Of a DNA stretch of 13,750 nucleotides, positions 6,469 to 12,787 are shown piece by piece. The DNA is from Solobacterium sp. (lineage in GTDB: Bacteria; Bacillota_I; Bacilli_A; Erysipelotrichales; Erysipelotrichaceae). The stretch is from the NCBI GenBank assembly GCA_015256455.1, contig JABZMB010000033.1:1-13750 (forward strand). Direction: 5' to 3'. Both the position numbers and the translations under genes were made by a program. The notes beneath the pieces were generated by a model. It was not told the origin of the DNA and did no database searches. It was given only the letters and a program-made list of their open reading frames with translations. Position 1 is the stretch's first letter. The number at the start of each line of letters is the position of its first letter.

Positions 6469-8877
6469 ATGGAAAATTTAAAACAAAGATTATTAGAATA
6501 CATTGAAAATCATCCAAAGAAGAATCGTAAAGTAGACGATATTTTAAGCGCACTTGGAATGACTTCTTCATCCGATTTCGTAAAAGTAAGCCAAGCTTTA
6601 TCTGAATTAGAAAAAGAATTATTGCTATTTAGAGCAGATGATAACCAATATTTAACACAAAAACAGGCTGGTGTAGTAACTGGTAGAATTTCTATCAATC
6701 GCTCAGGACTAGGTTTTGTAGACCGTGAGGATAGAGAATCGATTAAGATTGATCCTACTGATCAAAATACTGCATTAGATGGAGATACTGTACTTGTCCG
6801 CTGCAAGCCTTGGGAAACATATGGTCAGGTTTTAAGAGTTATTTCACGTGCTAAGGATTTTATGATTGGCACTTTCTTACAACGTGGTAAGAGACTAAAG
6901 TTTATTCCTGATGATGAAAAACTTCAGGATAAGCTTTTGACGGTAAAATATGATCAAGATTTTCTTCCTGTTGAGGGAATGAAGGTTCTTTGTCGTATAC
7001 AGAAGTATGGCGCTGCAATTGTTTTATATGTTGAACGTGTCATTGGTTATAAGGATGACCCAGGAGTGGATATTCTCGCGATTCTTTTAGATCATGATAT
7101 TGATCCAAAATTCCCTGAAGCTGTTATGGAAGAGGTTAAAACAATTCCCCAGGAAATTCAGGAAAGTGAAAAGAAAGAGCGCGTTGATTTAACAAATGAA
7201 ACAACCGTTACAATTGATGGTGATGATTCTAAGGATTTTGATGATGCCGTTAGTGTAACTCCTGTTGAAAACGGTTGGGTATTAAAAGTATCTATCGCAG
7301 ATGTATCCCATTATGTAACAGAGAATAGTGCTTTAGATAAAGAAGCTCTTGCACGTGGTTGTTCAACATACGTAACAGATAGAGTTGTACCAATGTTACC
7401 ACACGAATTGAGTAATGGTATCTGTTCCTTAAATCCATATGTAGAAAGATTAACAATTACTTGTCAGATGAATGTAAATCACAGTGGCAAGATTGATGAG
7501 TACTCGATTTATCCAAGTGTGATTCGTTCTACAGAACGTATGACATACGCAAATGTAAACAAAATTCTTGATGGCGATGAAAAACTTCAGGATGAATATA
7601 AGCATTTAGGAAATCTATTCTTTGATTTAAGAGATTGTGCTGATGCAATTCGTGCAAGTCGTACGGCGAAGGGTGCTATTGACTTTGATGGTACAGAAAC
7701 AGTTGTAGAAGTTGATGAGAATGGTTATCCGATTGATGTACATGCACGCATAAGTGGTCATGCGGAAAGAATCATAGAAGACTGTATGATTGCGGCCAAT
7801 GTTTCCGTAGCTAACTATATGAAGTGGTTAGATGTACCATCTATCTATCGTATTCATGAGTCTCCAACTGCAAAGAAGATGAAAGAATTCGTTCGTATCT
7901 CGGAAGGTATGGGACATAAACTGGTATTAGGTAAAACAGCAATTTATCCAAATGAATTGCAGAGATACTTAGCATCAGTGCACGATATTCCAGAATATCC
8001 AGTATTAAGTACTATGTTACTAAGATGCATGCAGAAGGCAAGATATGATGCTTCTTGCGTAGGACACTTTGGTCTTGCAGAAGATGAGTATCTACACTTC
8101 ACATCACCAATTCGTCGTTACCCAGACTTGATTGTACATCGCATGTTACGCAAGTATTGTTTCCAAGCAAATGATAGCTTAGAGCAACGTGCAATTGATC
8201 TAGAAAAATGCAAAGAACAAGCTGAACATGCAAGCATTCGTGAAAGAAACAGTCAAGATGCGGAATACGCATGTGAAGATATGAAGATTGCTGAATACAT
8301 GCATGAAAGAATTGGTAAGACTTACTCTGGTATTATTTCAAGTATTACAAATTTTGGAATGTATGTAAAACTAGAGAATACTGTAGAAGGTATGATTCGT
8401 GTTGCGGACTTAGATGATGACTATTATGAGTTTAATAAAGACCGCTTTGAACTAGTTGGTCAAAGACGTAAGAAGACATATCGTATCGGTATGCCAATCA
8501 ACGTAAAGGTTATTGGTGCTAGTAAGGAAGCTGGAACAGTCGACTTTGAAATTGCAAAGAAACCATCTAGATTTGCATCTGGACGTGATCGTTTCTCTAA
8601 TGATCGAGGTTCTAATTCAACACGCAAGCCACGAGAAGATAGAAAATTTGGTGATAAGAAATTTTCTGATAGAAAGTTCTCTGATAAAAAGATTGGCGAT
8701 AAGAAGTTTGGAGACAAGAAACTTGGCGATATAAAGGATAGAAAATCTTTCTCATCTGATAAACGCAGAAAATTTGATGGATCTAAAACATCGCGTGCAA
8801 AACAAGGTGATAAGAAACCTTTCTTTAAAGGAAAATCAACCGGAAGGAAGATGACGCATGGCAGAAAAGACGCATGA
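6469..8877 (+). CDS. rnr: Ribonuclease R (3'-5' exoribonuclease, RNB family)
   Basis: Processive hydrolytic 3'-5' exoribonuclease that unwinds structured RNA. It degrades mRNA released by trans-translation and takes part in rRNA quality control. The 802 residues show an N-terminal winged-helix segment (about 1-65), cold-shock OB folds (about 68-195), the RNB catalytic domain with its metal site DGDDSKDFDDAV (Asp250, Asp256, Asp258, Asp259), and downstream signatures GCSTYVTDRVVPMLPHELS and HFTSPIRRYPDL. An S1 domain spans about 616-701, and the tail (702-802) is basic. The tail contains six tandem pentapeptides of the form D[RK]K[FIL][GS] (residues 724-753). The ribosome site is modest (aaagaag before the ATG). 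Its last 20 bases overlap smpB, indicating translational coupling of the two rescue partners. No clear separate promoter is seen after the secG terminator. Confidence 0.97.
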   Translation: MENLKQRLLEYIENHPKKNRKVDDILSALGMTSSSDFVKVSQALSELEKELLLFRADDNQYLTQKQAGVVTGRISINRSGLGFVDREDRESIKIDPTDQNTALDGDTVLVRCKPWETYGQVLRVISRAKDFMIGTFLQRGKRLKFIPDDEKLQDKLLTVKYDQDFLPVEGMKVLCRIQKYGAAIVLYVERVIGYKDDPGVDILAILLDHDIDPKFPEAVMEEVKTIPQEIQESEKKERVDLTNETTVTIDGDDSKDFDDAVSVTPVENGWVLKVSIADVSHYVTENSALDKEALARGCSTYVTDRVVPMLPHELSNGICSLNPYVERLTITCQMNVNHSGKIDEYSIYPSVIRSTERMTYANVNKILDGDEKLQDEYKHLGNLFFDLRDCADAIRASRTAKGAIDFDGTETVVEVDENGYPIDVHARISGHAERIIEDCMIAANVSVANYMKWLDVPSIYRIHESPTAKKMKEFVRISEGMGHKLVLGKTAIYPNELQRYLASVHDIPEYPVLSTMLLRCMQKARYDASCVGHFGLAEDEYLHFTSPIRRYPDLIVHRMLRKYCFQANDSLEQRAIDLEKCKEQAEHASIRERNSQDAEYACEDMKIAEYMHERIGKTYSGIISSITNFGMYVKLENTVEGMIRVADLDDDYYEFNKDRFELVGQRRKKTYRIGMPINVKVIGASKEAGTVDFEIAKKPSRFASGRDRFSNDRGSNSTRKPREDRKFGDKKFSDRKFSDKKIGDKKFGDKKLGDIKDRKSFSSDKRRKFDGSKTSRAKQGDKKPFFKGKSTGRKMTHGRKDA
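8638..8727 (+). repeat. Six 15-bp in-frame repeats in the RNase R basic tail
   Basis: Six consecutive pentapeptides beginning with Asp (D-R/K-K-F/I/L-G/S) are encoded here. The repeat produces an alternating acidic/basic low-complexity tail after the S1 domain, probably an RNA- or ribosome-contacting extension (inference). Confidence 0.8.
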
Positions 8878-9319
8878 AAAAACAGTAGCCCTAAATAGAC
8901 GTGCTTCACACGACTATTTCCTTGAGGAGAAGTTCGAGTGTGGTATTGTGTTGACAGGCACAGAGATAAAATCAGTTAGACAGGGAAAGATTCAATTCCA
9001 AGATTCCTATATTTCTATTTATCGTGGAGAAGCTTGGATCAAAGGAATGCATATCTCTCCATACAAGTATGGAAATATCTTTAATGTTGATGAAACACGT
9101 GATCGAAAGCTATTATTACATAAGTTAGAAATATTCCGTTTACACCAAAAAGTAAAGCTAAAAGGTTATACTCTAATTCCTGTACGCATGTACTTAAAGG
9201 ATGGAAGAGCCAAACTTGAAATTGCACTTGCGAAGGGTAAAGATCTGTATGACAAACGTGAAACAGAAAAATTACGTGATGCAAAACGTGCGATGGAGAA
9301 GGCATTAAAAGTACATTAA
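8858..9319 (+). CDS. smpB: SsrA-binding protein SmpB
   Basis: Small basic RNA-binding protein that binds the tRNA-like domain of tmRNA and fills the decoding centre so the stalled ribosome switches to the tag template. The 153 residues include the family hallmarks NRRASHDYFLEEKFECG (about 13-29), LTGTEIKSVRQGK, HISPYKYGN, the barrel strands LIPVRMYLKDGRAKLEIALAKGK, and the C-terminal tail DKRETEKLRDAKRAM that reaches down the mRNA channel. A ggaaggaag ribosome site (8841-8849) lies within rnr, eight bases before the ATG. The start codon is inside rnr, so translation is probably coupled. It is followed by a strong terminator and then by ssrA, its RNA partner. Confidence 0.98.
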   Translation: MAEKTHEKTVALNRRASHDYFLEEKFECGIVLTGTEIKSVRQGKIQFQDSYISIYRGEAWIKGMHISPYKYGNIFNVDETRDRKLLLHKLEIFRLHQKVKLKGYTLIPVRMYLKDGRAKLEIALAKGKDLYDKRETEKLRDAKRAMEKALKVH

Positions 9320-9321
9320 CT

Positions 9322-9356
9322 AAAAACAAAATCCCAAAATGGGGATTTTGTTTTTA
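9322..9356 (+). terminator. Intrinsic terminator of the rnr-smpB unit
   Basis: A 14-bp perfect stem: aaaaacaaaatccc (9322-9335) pairs with ggggattttgtttt (9342-9355) around a six-base loop. It ends in T's and starts two bases after the smpB stop codon. Confidence 0.93.
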
Positions 9357-9385
9357 AACCTCTAGTTTCATTTTTGGCAAGATAC

Positions 9386-9414
9386 TTGCAATGAACCTTG
9401 TAGCGTGATATATT
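9386..9414 (+). promoter_or_regulatory. ssrA promoter with extended -10
   Basis: TTGCAA (9386-9391), a 17-base spacer and TATATT (9409-9414) preceded by TGA, an extended -10. Expected initiation near 9421 gives a precursor with about 18 extra 5' bases, to be removed at 9439 by RNase P, in line with known tmRNA processing. Confidence 0.75.
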
Positions 9415-9438
9415 CCAATTGCGTTACAAATAACGAAT

Positions 9439-9791
9439 GGGGCTGTCATGGTTTCGACAGGTTTATGTTTGATTTGTGCGGCAGTGGAGTGGTGACCTAA
9501 TCACTAAATAAATTTAAACGCAAATAGAACAAATAGTTTTGCTTTTGCTGCCTAAGAACGCTTGATGCGTTGCAGCAACCCAATCAATGCTTTAGCCATT
9601 CTGTATTGATTGCGTAAATAAATGGATACGGTGAACCCAATGCCTGTAGGGGGAACCCGACAATTTACAGGTAAATTCAATAACTTGTTCGCTCACTGTC
9701 GTGGTTATTGTCTTACTTTACAGTGAGATAAACTGTAGATGCGCAAATGTGGGACTATTCTTGGACAGGAGTTCGACTCTCCTCAGCTCCA
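9439..9791 (+). ncRNA. ssrA: Transfer-messenger RNA (tmRNA, 10Sa RNA)
   Basis: Rescues ribosomes stalled on mRNA lacking a stop codon and adds a degradation tag. The 5' end GGGGCTGTCATGGTTTCGACAG is the classic tmRNA opening; it is a 22-base conserved block whose first seven bases (9439-9445) pair with CAGCTCC (9784-9790), one G-U, as the acceptor stem. The T arm is AGGAG (9767-9771), loop TTCGACT, CTCCT (9779-9783). The tag frame begins at GCA (9520) and reads ANRTNSFAFAA, stopping at TAA (9553-9555). A hairpin AACGC/GCGTT (9557-9571) follows the tag as expected for P5. The discriminator is A9791, but the next bases are CTA, not CCA, so the CCA end would have to be added by the CCA-adding enzyme. 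Confidence 0.97.
9520..9555 (+). other. tmRNA tag reading frame (proteolysis tag ANRTNSFAFAA)
   Basis: Eleven codons from the GCA resume codon to TAA, within ssrA. With the alanine carried by tmRNA the added peptide would be 12 residues. The TNSF core resembles the Bacillus tag, while the end AFAA differs from the usual ALAA. Confidence 0.88.
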
Positions 9792-9800
9792 CTAAAAGAT

Positions 9801-9828
9801 AAAAACGGCCTTAGAGTCGTTTTTATTA
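9801..9828 (+). terminator. Intrinsic terminator of ssrA
   Basis: aaaaacggc (9801-9809) pairs with gtcgttttt (9816-9824), including one G-U, around a six-base loop, with the 3' arm running into a T-rich tract. It lies about ten bases after the mature 3' end of tmRNA. Confidence 0.85.
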
Positions 9829-9865
9829 TGACTATGTGGAAAAAATTTGAATATTGTGAATCACA

Positions 9866-9912
9866 TTGTTAGTTATAGTGAACTATGCTAATCTAAAACT
9901 GAAGTTAGATTA
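9866..9912 (+). promoter_or_regulatory. Candidate promoter overlaid by two inverted repeats (possible operator)
   Basis: TTGTTA (9866-9871), a 17-base spacer and TAATCT (9889-9894) preceded by TGC. The spacer contains a dyad, ATAGT-GA-ACTAT (9875-9886), flanked by TTAG and CTAA. The -10 is the left arm of a perfect second dyad, TAATCTAA (9889-9896) and TTAGATTA (9905-9912). This placement is typical of repressor or MerR-type activator sites, but no regulator gene is nearby. It would drive the gene at 9986, leaving a leader of about 85 bases. Confidence 0.4.
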
Positions 9913-9985
9913 AATTTTGAACTAATAATGAAGTTGTTATGTGTGTTTTTGACTATAAGTATAACCGAAAGGAATAGTGATAAGA

Positions 9986-10708
9986 ATGCTAAGTCAGAAA
10001 GAAAAGGCAACAATTACAAGAAAGTATCAAAAGCGAATGAAATCTGCATGTCAAAATTTACTTGCAAAAAGATATGGTGTAGATAAGGTAGAACCTTATT
10101 GGCAAAAGATAGAAGAACGATATAATCAAATGTTAGATGAAGCACCAGATATTGGTGGTGAAGCAAATTCAATGAGTCATAATCTCTATGAAGTAGCGTG
10201 GATAATTGCTCTCTATGATGTCGTAGGAAGAAACTTAACAAAGGAAGAGATAGATACTGTAATTCATGATGTTATGGAAGATGGTTTGAATACTCTTCGC
10301 AAAATTCCAGGTAAGTTTTTGCTCGAAAGAAAGTTTATACGAAAACTTATCATTAAATCGTTAGATAAATATCAGAAAAAACTAGAACCACATCTACACA
10401 AAGATTGGCATAATACATGGGGCATGGAAGTACAACATGATATCGATGATGGTGTTCACTTCGTACTAAGAGGATGCCCAATTAAAGATTATTGCGAGAA
10501 ACATGGAATGATGGAGATTTTGCCATATTTTTGTAATATGGATCATCAGATGATACAAGCATTGCAACTATACCTAATACGATCAAAAACATGTTCTAAT
10601 GGTGATGACATATGTGAGTATACAATTGTTACAAATGAAAATCCTTTAGTAGATAATAATCCTATTTTTGTTAAGGATGATGGATTGATTCTGACAAAGA
10701 AAATATAA
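9986..10708 (+). CDS. ATC-hydrolase-family protein (L-2-amino-thiazoline-4-carboxylic acid hydrolase-like)
   Basis: A 240-residue soluble protein. The second half matches my recollection of the ATC hydrolase family pattern: GCP...YC about residues 163-170, FCNMDH (Cys183, Asp186), then Cys203 and Cys210 in KTCSNGDDICEYTI, preceded by an N-terminal NSMSHNLYEVAWIIALYD motif. Family members include a Pseudomonas enzyme that opens 2-aminothiazoline-4-carboxylate on the way to cysteine, but most members are uncharacterised, so substrate is open. Start choice is uncertain: AAAGGA (9968-9973) is 12 bases from this ATG and only 3 from an in-frame GTG at 9977, which would add three residues. It is flanked by the ssrA terminator and a separate DUF308 gene, so is probably transcribed alone. 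No strong terminator follows. Confidence 0.75.
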   Translation: MLSQKEKATITRKYQKRMKSACQNLLAKRYGVDKVEPYWQKIEERYNQMLDEAPDIGGEANSMSHNLYEVAWIIALYDVVGRNLTKEEIDTVIHDVMEDGLNTLRKIPGKFLLERKFIRKLIIKSLDKYQKKLEPHLHKDWHNTWGMEVQHDIDDGVHFVLRGCPIKDYCEKHGMMEILPYFCNMDHQMIQALQLYLIRSKTCSNGDDICEYTIVTNENPLVDNNPIFVKDDGLILTKKI

Positions 10709-10779
10709 GTTCAAATACTGAAAAATATAAAGAATTTTTTAGTAAGATGTGTTTCCAATGATTTCTTTTATGATTTTGG

Positions 10780-10788
10780 TGATACTAT
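10780..10788 (+). promoter_or_regulatory. Extended -10 promoter of the DUF308 gene
   Basis: TGA followed by TACTAT (10783-10788) forms an extended -10; no good -35 is seen at the right distance. Initiation would be near 10795, shortly before the AAGGAG ribosome site. Confidence 0.5.
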
Positions 10789-10811
10789 AGTTCTATGGAA
10801 AAGGAGTTACT

Positions 10812-11456
10812 ATGTTAAAACAAATTAAATGGAGATCTATATTAGTTGGAATTGGATATATTCTTGCAGGTTTATTATTAATCGTTTATCCAGAAAGTAG
10901 TAGAGATCTCATTGCGTATGTGTTAGGTATTGCATTAGTTGTATACGGTATTGTTTCTCTTACAACATACTTTGTTATCAATGTAAAAGAAAGCTTGCGT
11001 CGTAATGAATTCTCGATTGGCATTATGGCAATCTTAGGTGGTCTTATCATTATCTTTAAACAACAAATCTTACTGGATATTATTCCAATCCTACTTGGAC
11101 TGGTTATCATTGCGGATGGTTTTGATAAGTTACAGAATGCAGTCGTTGCGAAACGAATAGGTTCATCCCAATACGCAACGTACATTGTATTAGCAGCTGT
11201 TTCTATCGTACTTGGTTTTGTTGTTATGTTTGTTTTGACTGGAGCAGAACTGCAAAAAATCTTGTTTGTTGTAATTGGGGTAAGCTTAGTTTACTGTGGA
11301 GTATCTGATATCTTCGTAGTCTTATTTATTGCAGATAAATTCCATAAGTTCTTGAAGAGTTTTGAAGTAAATGGAAAGATTGTTGATGCGGAAGCTGAAG
11401 AAGAAAGAGTAGTAGAAACCGAAAAAGAAACTAGTGAAGAAGAGAAGTCGGAATAG
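10812..11456 (+). CDS. DUF308 / HdeD-like membrane protein with acidic tail
   Basis: A 214-residue integral membrane protein with six hydrophobic segments (about 9-26, 33-56, 67-83, 86-101, 121-142, 148-175) arranged as three helix pairs. It repeats the DUF308 pattern of a short turn such as GIALVVYGI or GLVIIADGF; the latter (GLVIIADGFDKL) is especially characteristic. HdeD in enteric bacteria is linked to acid resistance, but the role in Firmicutes is unknown. The last 25 residues are strongly acidic and probably cytoplasmic. The start is set by AAGGAG (10801-10806), five bases before the ATG. The end of the coding region forms the 5' arm of the terminator that follows, so the gene is a single unit. 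Confidence 0.85.
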   Translation: MLKQIKWRSILVGIGYILAGLLLIVYPESSRDLIAYVLGIALVVYGIVSLTTYFVINVKESLRRNEFSIGIMAILGGLIIIFKQQILLDIIPILLGLVIIADGFDKLQNAVVAKRIGSSQYATYIVLAAVSIVLGFVVMFVLTGAELQKILFVVIGVSLVYCGVSDIFVVLFIADKFHKFLKSFEVNGKIVDAEAEEERVVETEKETSEEEKSE

Positions 11457-11472
11457 CCTGACTTCTCATTTT
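11442..11472 (+). terminator. Terminator overlapping the end of the DUF308 gene
   Basis: gagaagtc (11442-11449) pairs with gacttctc (11460-11467), with gg/cc able to extend the stem inward around one bulged T. ATTTT follows. The 5' arm lies in the last codons and the stop codon is in the loop. Confidence 0.7.
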
Positions 11473-11513
11473 CGATACAATCACTTAAAATAGATACATG
11501 GAGGAAGTTTTTA

Positions 11514-12287
11514 ATGTTTAATGATTGGTTTAAAATTGGTCCTATAACTGTACATGGATATGGATTCATGATTGCAGTTGGAATTTTGTTTGCGTTCTGG
11601 TTATCAGAACGTCTAGCAAAAAAACAAGGACTAGAATATGAAAAGATTGATGGAATGATTTTCTTTATCATCATCTTTGGATTTATTGGAGCGAAGTTAC
11701 TCTACATTGCGACGGTGTGGGATACATTCTTGAAAAATCCTGTTGTAATTTTGAGTAATGAAGGATTTGTAGTTTATGGTGGTATCATCGCTGGTATTAT
11801 TGCGGCATGGATCTACTGTAAGTGGAAAAAGTGGGACTTCATGAGGTATGCAAATGTATTAATGCCTGCGGTTTCACTTGGACAAGGTTTTGGACGTATT
11901 GGATGTTTCTTTGCGGGATGCTGTTATGGTATTCAAACAACAGCTTGGTATGGTGTTGAATTTCCGGCTGAGTCTCTTGGACCTGGAGCTGGAATCAAGG
12001 TAATTCCTACAGAGTTAATTTCTTCTGCAGGTAACTTCTTAATCTTTGCATTCTTATTAAGAAACTTATTAAAGGGTAAGCATCCAGAAGATACAGCAGC
12101 ATGGTATTTAGTTCTTTATGGATTAGGTAGATTCTTAGTAGAGTTCTTACGTGGTGATTTAATCCGTGGACAGATTTGGATTTTCTCTACCTCACAGTTT
12201 ATTTCTATCTTTGTATTCTTAGCAGGAGCATTCTTGTTATGGTATAGACAGAATCATTCAGATTTGAAAAAAGAGGTAGCCGCATGA
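11514..12287 (+). CDS. lgt: Prolipoprotein diacylglyceryl transferase, variant active-site type
   Basis: Integral membrane enzyme that transfers diacylglycerol from phosphatidylglycerol to the lipobox cysteine of prolipoproteins. The 257 residues hold about seven hydrophobic segments. Lgt landmarks are HGYGFMI (about 14-20), YGGIIAG (88-94), GQGFGRIGCFFAGCCYG (123-139) with Arg128, IPTEL (163-168) and LYGLGRFLVEFLRGD (201-215) with Arg206 and Glu210. Compared with Escherichia coli Lgt from memory, the HGG histidine (His103) is Tyr88, and the GRIGNFINGELWG loop has Cys131 and Cys136 in place of Asn146 and Glu151. This GC-F-AGCCYG form occurs in a recognisable subgroup of Lgt-family proteins. 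The ribosome site GGAGGAAG precedes the ATG. The stop overlaps the rpiB start by 4 bases, so they are co-translated. No convincing promoter -35 is seen after the upstream terminator. Confidence 0.88.
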   Translation: MFNDWFKIGPITVHGYGFMIAVGILFAFWLSERLAKKQGLEYEKIDGMIFFIIIFGFIGAKLLYIATVWDTFLKNPVVILSNEGFVVYGGIIAGIIAAWIYCKWKKWDFMRYANVLMPAVSLGQGFGRIGCFFAGCCYGIQTTAWYGVEFPAESLGPGAGIKVIPTELISSAGNFLIFAFLLRNLLKGKHPEDTAAWYLVLYGLGRFLVEFLRGDLIRGQIWIFSTSQFISIFVFLAGAFLLWYRQNHSDLKKEVAA

Positions 12288-12730
12288 GAATCGGTATTGC
12301 AAATGATCACGCATCCGTAGAGATGAAGAAGGAACTTGTTGCATATCTTGAATCACAAGGTCATGAGGTTGTTAACTATGGTACAGATTTATCTGAAAGC
12401 ACAGATTATCCTATCTGGGGTGAAAAGGTATCAATGGCTGTTGTAAATGGTGAAGTAGAACGTGGTATCGCAATCTGTGGAACTGGTGTTGGAATCGGTA
12501 TTGCATGTAATAAAGTTAAAGGTATTCGTGCATGTATCTGCTCTGAACCATATAGTGCTAGATATTCAAGACTACATAATAACGCAAATATCATTGCGTT
12601 TGGTTCAAGAGTCATTGGAATTGAAACAGCGAAGATGCTTGTAGATGAATTCATGAATACTGAATTTGAAGGTGGCCGCCATGAACGTAGAGTTAATATG
12701 GTGATGGACATTGAAGCGAGAAACTTTTAA
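12284..12730 (+). CDS. rpiB: Ribose-5-phosphate isomerase B (RpiB/LacAB family)
   Basis: Cytosolic isomerase interconverting ribose 5-phosphate and ribulose 5-phosphate in the pentose phosphate pathway. The 148 residues fit RpiB (about 150). Visible motifs are IGIANDHA with Asp8 and His9 for substrate binding, AICGTGVGIGIACNK with the catalytic Cys65 and the anion-binding loop, RACICSEPYSARYSRLHNNANIIAFG with His98 and the Asn residues 99, 100 and 102, and the C-terminal GGRHERRV segment with phosphate-binding Arg. The ATG overlaps the lgt stop (ATGA), so it relies on coupling with lgt. LacA/LacB and other sugar-phosphate isomerases share the fold, but no lac/tagatose neighbours are present, which favours RpiB. 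A terminator follows immediately. Confidence 0.92.
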   Translation: MRIGIANDHASVEMKKELVAYLESQGHEVVNYGTDLSESTDYPIWGEKVSMAVVNGEVERGIAICGTGVGIGIACNKVKGIRACICSEPYSARYSRLHNNANIIAFGSRVIGIETAKMLVDEFMNTEFEGGRHERRVNMVMDIEARNF

Positions 12731-12754
12731 CCGGTGAATGCCGGTTTTTTCTTT
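12729..12754 (+). terminator. Intrinsic terminator of lgt-rpiB
   Basis: ccggt (12731-12735) and gccgg (12740-12744) with a gaat loop, followed by TTTTTT and CTTTT, beginning in the rpiB stop codon. It differs from the secG terminator by one loop base. Confidence 0.9.
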
Positions 12755-12758
12755 TGGC

Positions 12759-12787
12759 AAAAAGAAAAACCTTCACGAATGTGAAGG
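12759..12787 (-). terminator. Intrinsic terminator of ftsH
   Basis: On the minus strand, ccttcac and gtgaagg (12781-12787 and 12770-12776) form a 7-bp stem with an attc loop, followed by a TTTTTCTTTTT tract. It begins directly after the ftsH stop codon and faces the rpiB terminator. Confidence 0.92.

Noticed and set aside
8460..8909. Long minus-strand open frame over the rnr tail and smpB start (149 codons)
   Set aside because: It is the antisense of the repetitive D-K-K-F coding DNA and yields a low-complexity Ser/Pro/Phe/Leu product with no family pattern; rnr and smpB are certain on the other strand.
10709..10740. AT-only hairpin after the ATC-hydrolase-like gene
   Set aside because: The aaaaat/attttt pairing has no G-C pairs and would not form a stable terminator.
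11476..11491. Possible lgt promoter -10 boxes TACAAT and TAAAAT
   Set aside because: No -35 or TG extension at the right distance; too weak in AT-rich sequence.
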